Below are positions 30,520 to 40,500 of a stretch of 64,000 bases of DNA, piece after piece. The notes under the pieces were generated by a model, which searched no databases, was not told the DNA's origin, and was given only the letters and a program-made list of their open reading frames with translations. The stretch is from Motilibacter rhizosphaerae (GTDB taxonomy: Bacteria > Actinomycetota > Actinomycetes > Motilibacterales > Motilibacteraceae), in contig NZ_SGXD01000002.1 of NCBI RefSeq assembly GCF_004216915.1, positions 620,001-684,000 on the forward strand, read 5' to 3'. The position numbers were made by a program, and so were the translations under genes. Each line of letters starts with the position of its first letter. The stretch's first letter is position 1.

Positions 30520-33267
30520 TCAGGCGACGCGCCGCTGGAGCTGGAGCCGGCCGCGGGTCGCGAGCCCCGAGGTGAGCGCCGCCACGACGGGGACGCCCAG
30601 CAGCAGGACGAGCAGCGGCGCCCAGGGCACGACGGTGCGCAGGCTCTCGTCCTGCCCGACGAAGGCCAGCGCCGGGACGAAGCCGGCGAGCACGCCGAGC
30701 AGCGTGCCGGTGCCGGAGACCGCGAGGGCCTGGGCGGCGGACACGCGACGGCGTACGCCGGGGTCGGCCCCGACCGCCGCGAGCGTGGCGGAGTCCGCGC
30801 GGGAGTCGGCCTGCGCGAGCCCGGTCGTCACCCACGACGCCCCGAGCACGACCAGCCCGGCGGCGAGGACGAGGGCGACGAGCAGGTACCCGAGCGTCCC
30901 GTGCCAGCCGCGCTCGACCTCGAGGTAGCCCGGGGACGCCGCGGTCGCGAGCGCCGCGCGGGCGGCGTCCTCCTGGGCGGCGCTCGGCGGCTGCGGGCCC
31001 GAGGCCAGCACCTGGGAGGGCCGCCCGGCCATGCCGAGCGACGCGACCAGCCGCGGGCCCAGCAGGGCGGCGGGCGCCGTGCTCGTCACCGGCACGACGA
31101 CGGCGGGCACCGGCGCGTCGCCCAGCGCGGAGCCGTCCGGGCGGTCGACGCCGACCCAGAGCCGCCCGCCCTTGCCGAGGTACGGGTCGCCCGTCCCCAC
31201 GCGGCGGAACACCACCGCACCGCCGTCGGCGAGCGCGCGCTGCACCGCCGGGTCGGTCGCGTCCGACGGGCGGCCCGTGATGGCGGCGACGGCGCGCGCG
31301 TCCCCCGTGGCCACGACGGGGAGCGAGCCCCCGGCGATCGCCCAGCCGCCGGCGCAGCGGGGGTCGCGCGGGTCCTGCCGGGCGCCGTCCTCCTGCGGGC
31401 AGCGGTCGGCCGGCGCGCGCTGGACCTCGACGGAGCGGCAGTCGCTGCCGTCCGCGCGGCAGCGCGGGTCGACCACCTCCCCGACCACGGCGCTGGTGGT
31501 GGCGCCGAGCTGCTGGCGCAGCACGTCCTGGACGCGCGCCGGGTCGTGCACGAGCTCCCGGGTGCCGCCGGCGCCGTCGTCGACGTAGGTCCGCAGCTGC
31601 ACGAGGGCCGTGCCGACGGGCGCGTCCGGCACGTACGAGCGTCGGCCGCGGTCCTGCACGCTCGCGGCGACGAGGACGACGGCGCACGCGCCGGTCACCG
31701 CGGTGAGCACGGCCGCCACGGCAGGGGCGGTGCGGCTGCGCTGGCGGGCGGCGTCGCGCAGGGCGAGCCGCGGGGCGACCGGCAGCCGGGTCGCGACCCG
31801 GCCGAGCAGGGCGACCACCGCGCCGCTGGCGAGGACGAGCCCGAGCTCGGTGAGGCCGGCGCCGCCGGCGATGAGGCCGGCAGCGGCGTACCGGCGCGGG
31901 CCCCCGGCCGCGGAGCTGTGCGCGACCGCGAGGCCGAGCGCCGAGCCCAGCGCCGCCACCACGGCGCCGAGCACGCAGAGCACGAGGCCGGTCACCGGCA
32001 CGCGGCGGCGCAGCGGCGGCAGCGGGCGCCGACCGGCCAGCACGGCCACGACGTCCTGGCGGGCGGCGGCACGGGCGGGCAGCAGCGCCGCCGCGACCCC
32101 CGTCAGCACGCCGAGCAGGGCGATCGCCGCGAGCTCGAGCGGGCGGAGCTCGACGTGGCCGGGCACCCCGCCGTACTCCGCGCGGCGCATCCACGCGAGC
32201 ACGGCGCTGCCCGTGGCGACGCCGAGGGCGCTGCCGAGCACGCCGGCGACCGCGCCCAGCACGGCCCCGCCGGCGAGGACGACCCCGCGCACGTGGCGGG
32301 GCTCCCCTCCCGCCGCCTCGACCAGCGCCAGTGCGCGGGCCTGGCGCCGGGCGCCGACCGCGAAGGCGGCACCGGCGAGGAGGACGACCTCGAGCGCGGC
32401 CAGGACGACGACGAGCGTGGCGCCGACCGCGAGCGTCACCACGTCGCGGTTCGTGCTGCCCGAGCCGACCAGCCGGTACGCCGGCACCGCCGCGTCGGCG
32501 GGCGGGTGCAGGACGACGGCACGGGAGTACGTCACGACCCCGGTCGCCGACCACCGCTGGACCTCGGCCCAGCTGACCGGGCGCGGCGTGGTGACGAGCA
32601 GCCGGTCCGGTAGGGTGGTCGCGGGGAGGACCTGCCCCGGCAGGGTCGTGATGCCGAGGCCGTACGCCGGCCCGTAGCCGGTCGCCACGCCGACCACCGT
32701 GAGCTCGCGGGCCGGGTCGAGCAGCCGCAGGGTCCCGCCGACGCGCACGCCGGTCCGGGAGAGGACCTGCGGGGAGACGGCCGCCTCGCCGGCGGCGAGC
32801 GGCAGCCGGCCGCGACGGACGAGCAGCAGCGGGCGGAGCGCGGGCAGCCGGGTGTCGATCTCGGCGACCGGGCTCTGCGCCTGGCCCGCGCGCGTCGCGA
32901 GCAGCGCGCTGCCGGAGCGGGTGGGGCTGGCGGTGGAACCGGGAGGGAGCAGGGCCGCGGCGCGCTGCCACGCGGTAGCGGCGGGCAGCGTCCCCGTCGG
33001 CGCGTCCGGCGGGCTCGTCCACTGCCCGGCGCCCGGCAGCTGGAGCACCGGTCCGCCGGTCGGGTCGACCACGCGGAGCTCCGCGCTGGTCGCGCCGAGC
33101 CGGCGCTCGACCCGCTCGGAGGGGTCGAGCCGCACGCTCCACGCCAGGACGTCACCGGCGGTGAGGCCGAGCACGGGAAGCGCGACCATCGCGACCACCA
33201 GCAGGCTGCGCCCCCGGGAGCGCGCGGCGTCGCGACGGGCCACGCGCAGCAGCAGCCGCAGGCTCAT
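30520..33267 (-). CDS. FtsX-type ABC transporter permease
   Basis: A 915-residue MacB/FtsX-like permease: first membrane helix at about 18-38 (LLVVAMVALPVLGLTAGDVLAW), an extracytoplasmic domain, a block of helices at about 275-420 and 430-555, a second extracytoplasmic domain rich in Asp/Gly, and three final helices (810-905). ATG 33267 overlaps the ATPase stop (ATGA). With the ATPase and PadR regulator upstream it forms a three-gene, self-regulated operon. Such PadR-linked systems often export antimicrobial peptides or lipids or sense envelope stress. The cargo is unknown. Confidence 0.88.
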   Translation of the reverse strand: MSLRLLLRVARRDAARSRGRSLLVVAMVALPVLGLTAGDVLAWSVRLDPSERVERRLGATSAELRVVDPTGGPVLQLPGAGQWTSPPDAPTGTLPAATAWQRAAALLPPGSTASPTRSGSALLATRAGQAQSPVAEIDTRLPALRPLLLVRRGRLPLAAGEAAVSPQVLSRTGVRVGGTLRLLDPARELTVVGVATGYGPAYGLGITTLPGQVLPATTLPDRLLVTTPRPVSWAEVQRWSATGVVTYSRAVVLHPPADAAVPAYRLVGSGSTNRDVVTLAVGATLVVVLAALEVVLLAGAAFAVGARRQARALALVEAAGGEPRHVRGVVLAGGAVLGAVAGVLGSALGVATGSAVLAWMRRAEYGGVPGHVELRPLELAAIALLGVLTGVAAALLPARAAARQDVVAVLAGRRPLPPLRRRVPVTGLVLCVLGAVVAALGSALGLAVAHSSAAGGPRRYAAAGLIAGGAGLTELGLVLASGAVVALLGRVATRLPVAPRLALRDAARQRSRTAPAVAAVLTAVTGACAVVLVAASVQDRGRRSYVPDAPVGTALVQLRTYVDDGAGGTRELVHDPARVQDVLRQQLGATTSAVVGEVVDPRCRADGSDCRSVEVQRAPADRCPQEDGARQDPRDPRCAGGWAIAGGSLPVVATGDARAVAAITGRPSDATDPAVQRALADGGAVVFRRVGTGDPYLGKGGRLWVGVDRPDGSALGDAPVPAVVVPVTSTAPAALLGPRLVASLGMAGRPSQVLASGPQPPSAAQEDAARAALATAASPGYLEVERGWHGTLGYLLVALVLAAGLVVLGASWVTTGLAQADSRADSATLAAVGADPGVRRRVSAAQALAVSGTGTLLGVLAGFVPALAFVGQDESLRTVVPWAPLLVLLLGVPVVAALTSGLATRGRLQLQRRVA

Positions 33268-34016
33268 GCGCTGCGCCCGTGGAGGACGGCGTCAGGGGTC
33301 GCGGCGTACCCCGTGTCGTCCACCGCGCGCCCGTCGCGGAGGAACACCACGCGGTCGGCCCAGGCGGCGTGCCGCGCCTCGTGCGTGACGAGCACGCCCG
33401 CGGCGCCGGCGTCGACCCGGGCGCGCAGCAGGCGGAGCACCGCCTCCCCGGTCTCCGAGTCGAGCGCGCCCGTCGGCTCGTCGGCGAGCACGAGGCGCCG
33501 GCCGCCGACGAGCGCGCGGGCGATCGCCACGCGCTGCTGCTGGCCGCCGGACATGTCGTCCGGGTAGCGGTCCGCGAGCTCGGCGATGCCCACCTCCTCC
33601 AGCACGTCGAGCGCCTCGTCGCGGGCCGTGGCGGCGCGGACGCCGTCGAGCTCGCGGGGCAGCGCGACGTTCTCGGCCGCGGTGAGGGCGGGCACGAGGT
33701 TGAGGTCCTGGAACACGTAGCCGACCGATCGGCGGCGCAGGCGGGCGAGCTCGCGCCGGCCCAGCCCGCGCAGCGGCATGCCCTCGACGAGCACCTCGCC
33801 GCTGCTGGGGGTGTCGAGCCCCCCGGCGATGGTGAGCAGGGTCGACTTGCCCGACCCGCTCGGCCCCATGACGGCGACGAGCTCGCCGGGGACGACCCGC
33901 AGGCTCACGCCGCGCAGGGCGTGGACCTCCGTGCCGCCCTGTCCGTGCACCCGGGAGACGTCCCGCAGCTCGAGCACGGGCTGCGTCGGGTCGGGGCTCA
34001 TCGGCGCGGGGTTCAT
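33264..34016 (-). CDS. ABC transporter ATP-binding protein (MacB/LolD type)
   Basis: A 250-residue ATPase with Walker A GPSGSGKST, Q-loop VGYVFQDLNLVPALTAAENVALP, signature MSGGQQQR, Walker B LVLADEPTGALDSETG and switch His in VTHEARHAAWADRVVFLRDG. All catalytic motifs are consensus, unlike the pair at 12.8-14.3 kb. Its ATG 34016 overlaps the stop of the PadR gene and its stop overlaps the permease start, so the three proteins are translationally coupled. It powers the FtsX-like permease. Confidence 0.95.
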   Translation of the reverse strand: MNPAPMSPDPTQPVLELRDVSRVHGQGGTEVHALRGVSLRVVPGELVAVMGPSGSGKSTLLTIAGGLDTPSSGEVLVEGMPLRGLGRRELARLRRRSVGYVFQDLNLVPALTAAENVALPRELDGVRAATARDEALDVLEEVGIAELADRYPDDMSGGQQQRVAIARALVGGRRLVLADEPTGALDSETGEAVLRLLRARVDAGAAGVLVTHEARHAAWADRVVFLRDGRAVDDTGYAATPDAVLHGRSA

Positions 34017-34603
34017 CGGACCGGCTCCCCTGCCTGCGCCGCGCGCTCGCGGTCAGGGGCGCTCGTCGCCGGGACGGGGAGCGCCGCCGCCCGGGCGAGG
34101 CGCGCCTCGACGTGGTCGAGCCAGCGCACCTCCGCCTCGGCGGCGAAGACCAGCGAGTCGAGGACGAGCAGCCAGGCGAGCTCGGCGCGGTCGCCGGTGC
34201 CGGCCCCCGCCTTGAGCCGGGTGTAGTCCCGCAGCGCGCGCAGCGTGGCGGTGCGCTGGGCCTGCACGACCGCGGCGACGTCCACCCCGGGGACCGTCAC
34301 TGCGACCGCGAGCTTGATCGCGAGCTCGTCGCGTGCCGGCGTCGAGCGGTCGACGGGGGTGGCGAACCAGCGACGCACCTCCTCGTGCCCCTCCGGCGTG
34401 ATCGCGTAGCTGACCCGGCCCTCGTCGTCAGCCCCTGCGCGGGACACCAGCCCGTCGCGCTCGAGGCGCGCGAGCGTCGTGTAGACCTGCCCGATGTTGA
34501 GCGGCCAGGTGGCGCCGGTGCGGGCCTCGAAGTCGCTGCGCAGCTGGTAGCCGTAGCGCGGACCGTCGGCGAGGAGGGCCAGCAGGCCCGTACGGATCGA
34601 CAT
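34013..34603 (-). CDS. PadR-family transcriptional regulator
   Basis: A 196-residue PadR protein: winged helix SIRTGLLALLADGPRYGYQLRSDFEARTGATWPLNIGQVYTTLARLERDGLVSRAG, wing DDEGRVSYAITPEGHEEVRRWF, and a C-terminal helical dimerisation domain. ATG 34603 lies inside a 15-bp-arm palindrome and within 0-2 nt of the predicted transcription start, with no ribosome-binding site, so the mRNA is probably leaderless and autorepressed. It is the first gene of the operon with the ATPase and permease, the normal arrangement for PadR-controlled transporters. Confidence 0.94.
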   Translation of the reverse strand: MSIRTGLLALLADGPRYGYQLRSDFEARTGATWPLNIGQVYTTLARLERDGLVSRAGADDEGRVSYAITPEGHEEVRRWFATPVDRSTPARDELAIKLAVAVTVPGVDVAAVVQAQRTATLRALRDYTRLKAGAGTGDRAELAWLLVLDSLVFAAEAEVRWLDHVEARLARAAALPVPATSAPDRERAAQAGEPVR

Positions 34604-34640
34604 ACCGCGTATGTATACGCGGTATGTCGGAGCCGGTCAA
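34598..34640 (-). promoter_or_regulatory. PadR promoter and operator (15-bp perfect arms)
   Basis: CGACATACCGCGTAT (34598-34612) and ATACGCGGTATGTCG (34615-34629) are perfect inverted arms around GT. On the minus strand TTGACC (34640-34635) and TATACA (34617-34612) form a promoter with 17-nt spacing, so the palindrome covers the -10 box, the start site and the ATG at 34603. ATAC...GTAT symmetry is common in PadR operators. Repressor binding would exclude polymerase. Confidence 0.78.
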
Positions 34641-34654
34641 CCGCCCTCCCCCGC

Positions 34655-34711
34655 GATCATGCAGATCCTGGGGCCCGTCCGGTCGGGACGAACCCCAGGA
34701 TCCGCATGATC
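34655..34711. repeat. Inverted pair of GATCATGC-type repeats forming a hairpin
   Basis: GATCATGCAGATCCTGGGG (34655-34673) faces CCCCAGGATCCGCATGATC (34693-34711), an 18 of 19 match, with a 19-nt loop. The unit is the same as in the array at 7993-8275. It lies 10 nt past the stop of the glycosyltransferase gene and so may act as its terminator. The hairpin and the array together indicate a dispersed repeat family. Confidence 0.8.
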
Positions 34712-34721
34712 ACGAGGAGGG

Positions 34722-36749
34722 TCAGTCCGTGGGCGCCGTCAGGTCGTAGACCGTCACGCCGCCGATCGTCGTCGCGGTGCAGTGCGACTCGACCCATGAG
34801 GTGATCGAGCTCGAGGCGCCGCTGCCGCCCATCTGGGTCCCGCCACCCATCCCGCCACCGGCGATGAAGTAGTGGATCTTGCCGGCGGCGACGTACGCCT
34901 CGAACTGCGCCAGCGTCGGCGACGGGTCGCTGCCGTTGAAGCCGCCGATCGCCATCACGGGCTTGCCGGTCGCCAGCTGGTAGCCGGAGGCGCTGTTCGA
35001 CCCGACGGCTGCCGCGACCCAGGTGTAGTCGCCCGCGTCCGCCAGCAGGGCCTGGGTGATCGCGGTCGACGGGGTCGAGCCCTCGAGCAGGCCGCCGCCC
35101 GCGCCACCGCGGAACCCGCCCGTCGTGCCAGTCGGAGCAGTGCCACCGGGAGCAGTGCCCCCGGGGAAGCCGCCGCGGGGTCCGCCGCGGAACCCGCCTC
35201 CACCGCCGGGGCCGGGGCCGCGGCCACCGGCGACCTGGGGGCCGGCGCTCGGGATCGAGCCGGTGTGACCGGTCGAGGCGGTCTGCACCGCGTACGCCGC
35301 GGGGCCTCCCAGCCCCGCCACGAGCGAGAGCACGACCGCGGCGACGGCGACCCGGGCGCGCAGCGTGGCGCCGAGCATCAGCACGGCCGCGAGCAGCCCG
35401 GCCCCGAGCACGGCCCAGCGCAGCCACGGCACGAACGACGCGCTGCGGCTCAGCAGGTCGAAGGAGAGCCAGCCGGTGCCCGCGACGGTCGCCGCCATCA
35501 CCCAGGAGACGACGATCGAGGAGCGCCCGCGCCACAGCAGCTCTGCGCCGATGGCGAGGGTCGCGCCGATGGCGGGGGCCAGCGCCACCGTGTAGTACGG
35601 GTGGAAGATGCCCTTCATCTCGCTGAAGACGAGCGCGGTGCCGGCGAGCCAGCTGCCCCAGATCAGCAGGGCCGCCCGGACCCTGTCCGTGCGCTGCGCC
35701 CGCCAGGTGAGCGCGAGCCCGGCGACGAGCGCGACCAGCGCGGCGGGGATGAGCCAGGACACCTGGCCGCCGATCTCGCTGCCGAACAGCCGCGTCAGTC
35801 CCGTGGAGCCCCACATGCCGCCGCCGTTCCCCCCGGCACCGCCGCCACCGCCGACCACGCTGCCGGTCTCGTCTCCGTCGAGCCGGCCGAGGCCGTTGTA
35901 GCCGATGACGAGCTCGAGGATGCTGTTGTGCTGCGAGCCGCCGATGTACGGGCGGTCGGACGCGGGCCACAGCTCGACGATCGCGACCCACCACCCGGCC
36001 GAGGCGACGAGCGCCACCCCGGCGAGGAGCAGCTGGCGGACCCGGCGCCAGAAGCCCGTCGGGGCCAGCACGAGGTAGACCAGCGCGAAGCCGGGGACCA
36101 CGAGGAGCACCTGCAGCATCTTGGCGAGGAAGCCCACGCCGATCGCGGATCCCGCCAGCAGCAGCCACGTCGTGCGCGCGTCCTCGGTGGCCCGCGTCAT
36201 CCAGTACGCCGCGAGCGCCATGCAGAGGACCAGCAGCGCGTCGGGGTTGTTGAAGCGGAACATCAGCACGGCGACCGGGGTCAGCGCGCAGACCGCACCG
36301 GCGAGCAGGCCCGCCCCGGCGGAGGCGACGCGGCGCACCGCGGCGTACACCGTCCCGACGGTGGCGATGCCGAGCACGGCCTGCGGCGCGAGCATCGACC
36401 AGGAGCTCAGCCCGAAGGTGCGGGCCGAGAGCTCCATGAGCCACAGCGAGGCCGGCGACTTGTCGACGGTGATGGAGCCCGCGGCGTCGGACGAGCCGAA
36501 GAAGAACGCCTTCCAGCTCACCGACCCGGCCTGCACGGCGGCGGCGTAGAACGAGTTGGCCCAGCCGGACGCGGACAGTCCCCAGAAGTAGAGGACGCCG
36601 GTCGCGGCGAGCAGGGCGAGCAGGGCGGGCCGGACCCACGCGGGGTCGTCGGCCCGCCCGTGCAGCAGGCGGCGCGGGTCGCGGGCCGGGCGCGGCTCCG
36701 GCTCCCGCACGTCCAGGGGCTCGAGGTGGTCGAGGGCGGTCGAGGTCAT
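34722..36749 (-). CDS. GT39-like membrane glycosyltransferase (ArnT/PMT superfamily)
   Basis: A 675-residue protein with about 11-12 membrane helices. It has the early acidic loop ITVDKSPASLWLMEL, which holds the catalytic-type Asp of GT-C enzymes, and RFNNPDALLVLCMALAAYWMTRA. After the membrane part come a Gly/Pro-rich low-complexity linker (about 505-560: GPGPGGGGGFRGGPRGGFPGG and similar) and a soluble C-terminal domain with TWVAAAVGSNSASGYQLATGKPVMAIGGFNG. This layout is widespread in actinomycetes as 'glycosyltransferase family 39'. It would transfer sugar from a polyprenyl-phosphate donor outside the membrane. The acceptor is unknown. A second Gly-rich insert (VVGGGGGAGGNGGGMWG) lies in an outer loop. 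Confidence 0.88.
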   Translation of the reverse strand: MTSTALDHLEPLDVREPEPRPARDPRRLLHGRADDPAWVRPALLALLAATGVLYFWGLSASGWANSFYAAAVQAGSVSWKAFFFGSSDAAGSITVDKSPASLWLMELSARTFGLSSWSMLAPQAVLGIATVGTVYAAVRRVASAGAGLLAGAVCALTPVAVLMFRFNNPDALLVLCMALAAYWMTRATEDARTTWLLLAGSAIGVGFLAKMLQVLLVVPGFALVYLVLAPTGFWRRVRQLLLAGVALVASAGWWVAIVELWPASDRPYIGGSQHNSILELVIGYNGLGRLDGDETGSVVGGGGGAGGNGGGMWGSTGLTRLFGSEIGGQVSWLIPAALVALVAGLALTWRAQRTDRVRAALLIWGSWLAGTALVFSEMKGIFHPYYTVALAPAIGATLAIGAELLWRGRSSIVVSWVMAATVAGTGWLSFDLLSRSASFVPWLRWAVLGAGLLAAVLMLGATLRARVAVAAVVLSLVAGLGGPAAYAVQTASTGHTGSIPSAGPQVAGGRGPGPGGGGGFRGGPRGGFPGGTAPGGTAPTGTTGGFRGGAGGGLLEGSTPSTAITQALLADAGDYTWVAAAVGSNSASGYQLATGKPVMAIGGFNGSDPSPTLAQFEAYVAAGKIHYFIAGGGMGGGTQMGGSGASSSITSWVESHCTATTIGGVTVYDLTAPTD

Positions 36750-36824
36750 GGCACCACCGTCGGACCGGCCGCTGTCGTGCGGTTGTGCCCGCCCTGTGCG
36801 ACCTCTGTGCGTCCCTCCCGCGCG

Positions 36825-37484
36825 TCAGTCGCGCGGGCGGCGCGTCAGCGTCAGGTGCGTCACGCCGCTCGGGGAGGAGACGGCCTCGATGTCGAACCGC
36901 GACTCGAGCCCCTCCTGCCCGTCCCACAGCCGCTCGCCGCGCCCGAGGACGACCGGGACCACGACGAGGTGCAGGTGGTCGACGAGGTCCGCCTCGAGGA
37001 ACTCGCGCACCGTGGTGACGCCGCCGCCGATGCGCACGTCGCGCCCGCCTGCGGCCTCGCGGGCGGCCGCCAGCGCCTCCGCCGGGGTGGCGTCGAGGAA
37101 GTGGAAGGTGGTGCCGCCCTCCATCTCGATCGAGGGGCGCGGGTGGTGGGTCAGCACGAAGACCGGCGTGTGGAACGGCGGCTCGTCACCCCACCAGCCG
37201 CGCCACTCCTCGTCCGTGGGCGCGCCCTGCTTCGGGGCGAACTTCCAGCGCCCCATGATCTCGGCGCCGATGCCCTCGCCCCACTGGCTGGCGAACGCCT
37301 CGTCGACCCCGACCCCGCCGCCCTCGCGCCCCATCATCCGGCGGAAGGTGCGGGTCTCGAAGGCCCAGCCGTGGAGCCGCTGACCGGCGTGCCCGAAGGG
37401 CGTCTCGAGGCTCTGGCCCTCGCCGGTCCCGAAGCCGTCGAGGGAGATGCTGAAGTTGTGCACGCGCACCTGGGAGTCGCTCAT
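36825..37484 (-). CDS. Dihydrofolate-reductase-family (RibD C-terminal-like) protein
   Basis: A 219-residue protein beginning VRVHNFSISLDGFGTGEGQ, the usual start of the DHFR/RibD-C reductase superfamily. It continues with FVLTHHPRPSIEMEGGTTFHFLD, then GRDVRIGGGVTTVREFLEADLVDHLHLVVVPVVLGRGERLWDG, which holds the NADPH-binding GGG. These stand-alone members are NADPH-dependent reductases of unknown substrate and are not true folate enzymes. ATG 37484 has no strong ribosome site. Single gene. Confidence 0.9.
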   Translation of the reverse strand: MSDSQVRVHNFSISLDGFGTGEGQSLETPFGHAGQRLHGWAFETRTFRRMMGREGGGVGVDEAFASQWGEGIGAEIMGRWKFAPKQGAPTDEEWRGWWGDEPPFHTPVFVLTHHPRPSIEMEGGTTFHFLDATPAEALAAAREAAGGRDVRIGGGVTTVREFLEADLVDHLHLVVVPVVLGRGERLWDGQEGLESRFDIEAVSSPSGVTHLTLTRRPRD

Positions 37485-37545
37485 GCCCGCAAGCCTCCCA
37501 CCCGGCACCGACAGTCCGTGCCCGCATCCGCTCCCACGGCGCGGG

Positions 37546-37583
37546 GCGGGGGCGGGCCCACCGCTCGGTGGACCCGCCCCCGC
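37546..37583 (-). terminator. Strong hairpin downstream of GH2 gene
   Basis: GCGGGGGCGGGCCCACC (37546-37562) pairs with GGTGGACCCGCCCCCGC (37567-37583), 17 bp with one mismatch and a GCTC loop. It begins 10 nt after the stop of the leftward glycosidase gene. No T-tract. Confidence 0.8.
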
Positions 37584-37593
37584 TCCGGACCTG

Positions 37594-40500
37594 CTACAGC
37601 GTCGCCAGCACCGCATCCGTGCGGGCCAGCAGCGTCGCCCGGGCCGAGGCGCTCACCTTCCGGCTGGTGGCCACCGCGGCGCGGAACTCCTGCAGCCGGG
37701 CCTTGACGGTCGCCGGGTCACCGGCCACCTCCGCCGCCCGCGCGGCCGCCAGCTGGTCGAGCAGCCCGGCCGAGCCGGACTGGAAGACCGCGTCCTGCCG
37801 GCTGAGGTCACCGACGAGCCGCTGCAGCCCCTGCACGCCCGTACGCGCCGGGAGCTGCGCGTCGAGCAGCCCGCTGAGCCGGTCGCGGGCGGCGTCCCCG
37901 AGCTTCGAGGTGCGTGCCGTGTCCACCTCCGTGCGCAGCGCCTGCAGCCGGGTCCGCATCGTCGCGTAGTCGTGCGCGGCCCGCGCGGACTCCGCCCCGG
38001 TCGAGAGCGGCCGGAGCACGCCCGCCTCGCTCGAGAGCAGGTCGCCCGAGCGCTTCAGCTCGTCGACCGCCGCCGTGACGTCGCTCGGCGTCGTCGTGGT
38101 CGGCTCCTGCGCGGCCAGCGACGCGATCTCGGCGTCGCTCAGCACGCGGTCGTACGCGTGGACCGAGTCGATCGTGCCCGGGAAGAAGTCGACGGGGTTC
38201 CCGTCCCACTTCGCCCGGCCGATGACGAGGTTCCCGCCGTCGTCCACGCCGCCGCAGGTCGACGCCGTGCCGGCGAGCGCGCCGTCGACGTAGATCCGCA
38301 GCTGCCCGGCGCGCACGTCGCGGACACCGGTGAGGTGGTACCACTGGCCCACCTTCGGCTCCCCGACGTCCGACGCCAGCGCGCGTACGTCGGGGGTGCT
38401 GAACGCCCACCGGTGGTCGGCGCCGCTGTACTGCAGGAAGAAGTCGCTGCGGGAGGCGCCGTCCTGGCTCACCACCGTGGCGAACCCGTTGGTGCTGTCG
38501 AGCTTCGCCCACGCGGACACGGTGTAGTTCCCGCTGGTGTCGAGGATCTCCGCGCCCGTGTCGACGTACTGGCTGTGCCCGTCGAAGTGCAGCGCACTGC
38601 CGGTCTTGCCCGCCGTCCACGTCGGTCCGCCCACGAGCGTGCCGTCGTGCGCCCCGCCGCTCGTGTCCTCGGTGACGGTGCCGCTGCCCTCGTCGAGCTG
38701 CCAGTCACCGACGCCCACGAGACCGGGCTTGCCCGGCGGGAGCTGCACCTGGCCGGTGCTCTCGCCGGCGGCGATGATGCGCTGGTTGATGTCGCGCACC
38801 GCGGCCGGGTCGACCTTCTCGACGCGGCGGTCGTAGGTCCACAGACCGTTGAGCTCCGTCTCCACGTCGGTGATCTGCGTGTAGACCGAGCCCGAGAGCC
38901 CGCAGCTCGCCGCCGCGATGAGCGGCGTCTGGTTGGCGACGTACGCCCTGGTGAGGTCGGCCGTCGTCTTGAGGTCGGCGCCGTAGTTGCTCAGCGAGCC
39001 GCCCGGCCACGTGTGCCCGGGGATGACGAGGCCGAAGCCGCCGTGCTCGCCGTCGACGGCGGCGCGGTTCGCGTCAGGAGCCGGGAAGGCCGGCCCGTTG
39101 TACTGGTGCCAGTCGATGACGTCGCCGTGCCCGGAGTCGCCGTGCGAGTTGCAGCAGTTGACGCCGCTGTGCGCGTCGACGAGCCGGGTCGGGTCGAGGG
39201 CCTTGACGTGGTCGGCGACCTCACCGGTGAACTGCTTGGAGTACTCGCCCCAGCCCTCGTTGAAGGGGATCCAGCCGATGACCGAGGTGTCGCTGTCGTG
39301 CTCGGTGACGATCTGGTCGAGCTGGCTCTCGAAGCTCGCGCGCTTGGCGCCGGTCGAGAGGTCGAAGGTCGCCGGCATGTCCTGCCAGACCAGCAGTCCG
39401 AGCCGGTCTGCCCAGTAGTACCAGCGGTCGGGCTCCACCTTGATGTGCTTGCGCACGGTGTTGAAGCCCATCTCCTTGTGCTGCACCAGGTCGAAGGCGA
39501 GCGCCTCGTCGGTCGGCGCGGTGTAGATGCCGTCCGGCCAGTAGCCCTGGTCGAGCGTCGAGAGCAGGAAGGTCGGCTTGCCGTTGAGCACGATGCGCTG
39601 CTTGCCGTCGATCACCTTCAGCCCGATCGAGCGCAGGCCCTGGTAGCTCGTGACGGCATCCGTGGAGTCGCCGTCGTGCAGCGTCACCGAGAGGTCGTAG
39701 AGGTACGGGTCCGACGGTGACCACAGGTGGGCGTCGGCGATCGGCACCCGCAGCGCGGACGAGGCGGGGCCCGTCACCCGGGCGACCTCCTTCCCCTTGG
39801 CCGAGGCGACGACCGTGACGGTCGCGTCCGCCGAGGCGCCCGTGGTGCGCGGCGTGACGACGAAGGCCGAGCCCGGCACGTCGGAGGTGATGCCCAGCGA
39901 GTCGATGTGGGCGGCGGCGACCGGCTCGAGCCAGACCGTCTGCCAGATCCCCGAGGCCGGCGTGTAGAAGATGCCGCCAGGGTTGTTGGTCTGCTTGCCC
40001 ACGGGCTGGTTGCTCGAGTCCGTGGTGTCGACGACGCCGACGACGATCTCCTGCGGGCCCGTACCGGTGACCGCGTCGGTGATGTCGGCGCTGAACTTGT
40101 CGTAGCCGCCGGTGTGGCTCGTCACCTGCGTGCCGTTGACCCAGACGGTCGCCTGGTAGTCGACGGCGCCGAAGTTCAGCACGAGGCGCTGGCCACTGCC
40201 GATCTTCCAGTCGGCGGGGACGGTGAAGGTGCGCCGGTAGAACATGCGGTCGACGTGCTTCTGCACGCCCGAGAGCTTCGACTCGACGGGGTACGGCACG
40301 AGGATGCTGCCGTCGAGCTGCTGGCCGAGCGGGGCCGCCTGGCCCTCGGTGGCCTCCTCGAACTGCCACGTGCCGTTGAGGTTCTCCCACTTCACGCGGG
40401 CGAGCTGCGGGCGCGGGTAGTCCGGCAGCGCGTTGGTCGGGCTGACGTCCTTCGCCCACGGCGTGTCGAGCGTGTAGGTCGAGGAGTTGATGCCCGGCAG

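Noticed and set aside
34872-37706. A 900-codon open frame antisense to the glycosyltransferase and DHFR-family genes
   Set aside because: High GC keeps antisense frames open. The translation is Arg/Ala/Gly-rich with no family motif, while the other strand has clear transmembrane and GT39 features.
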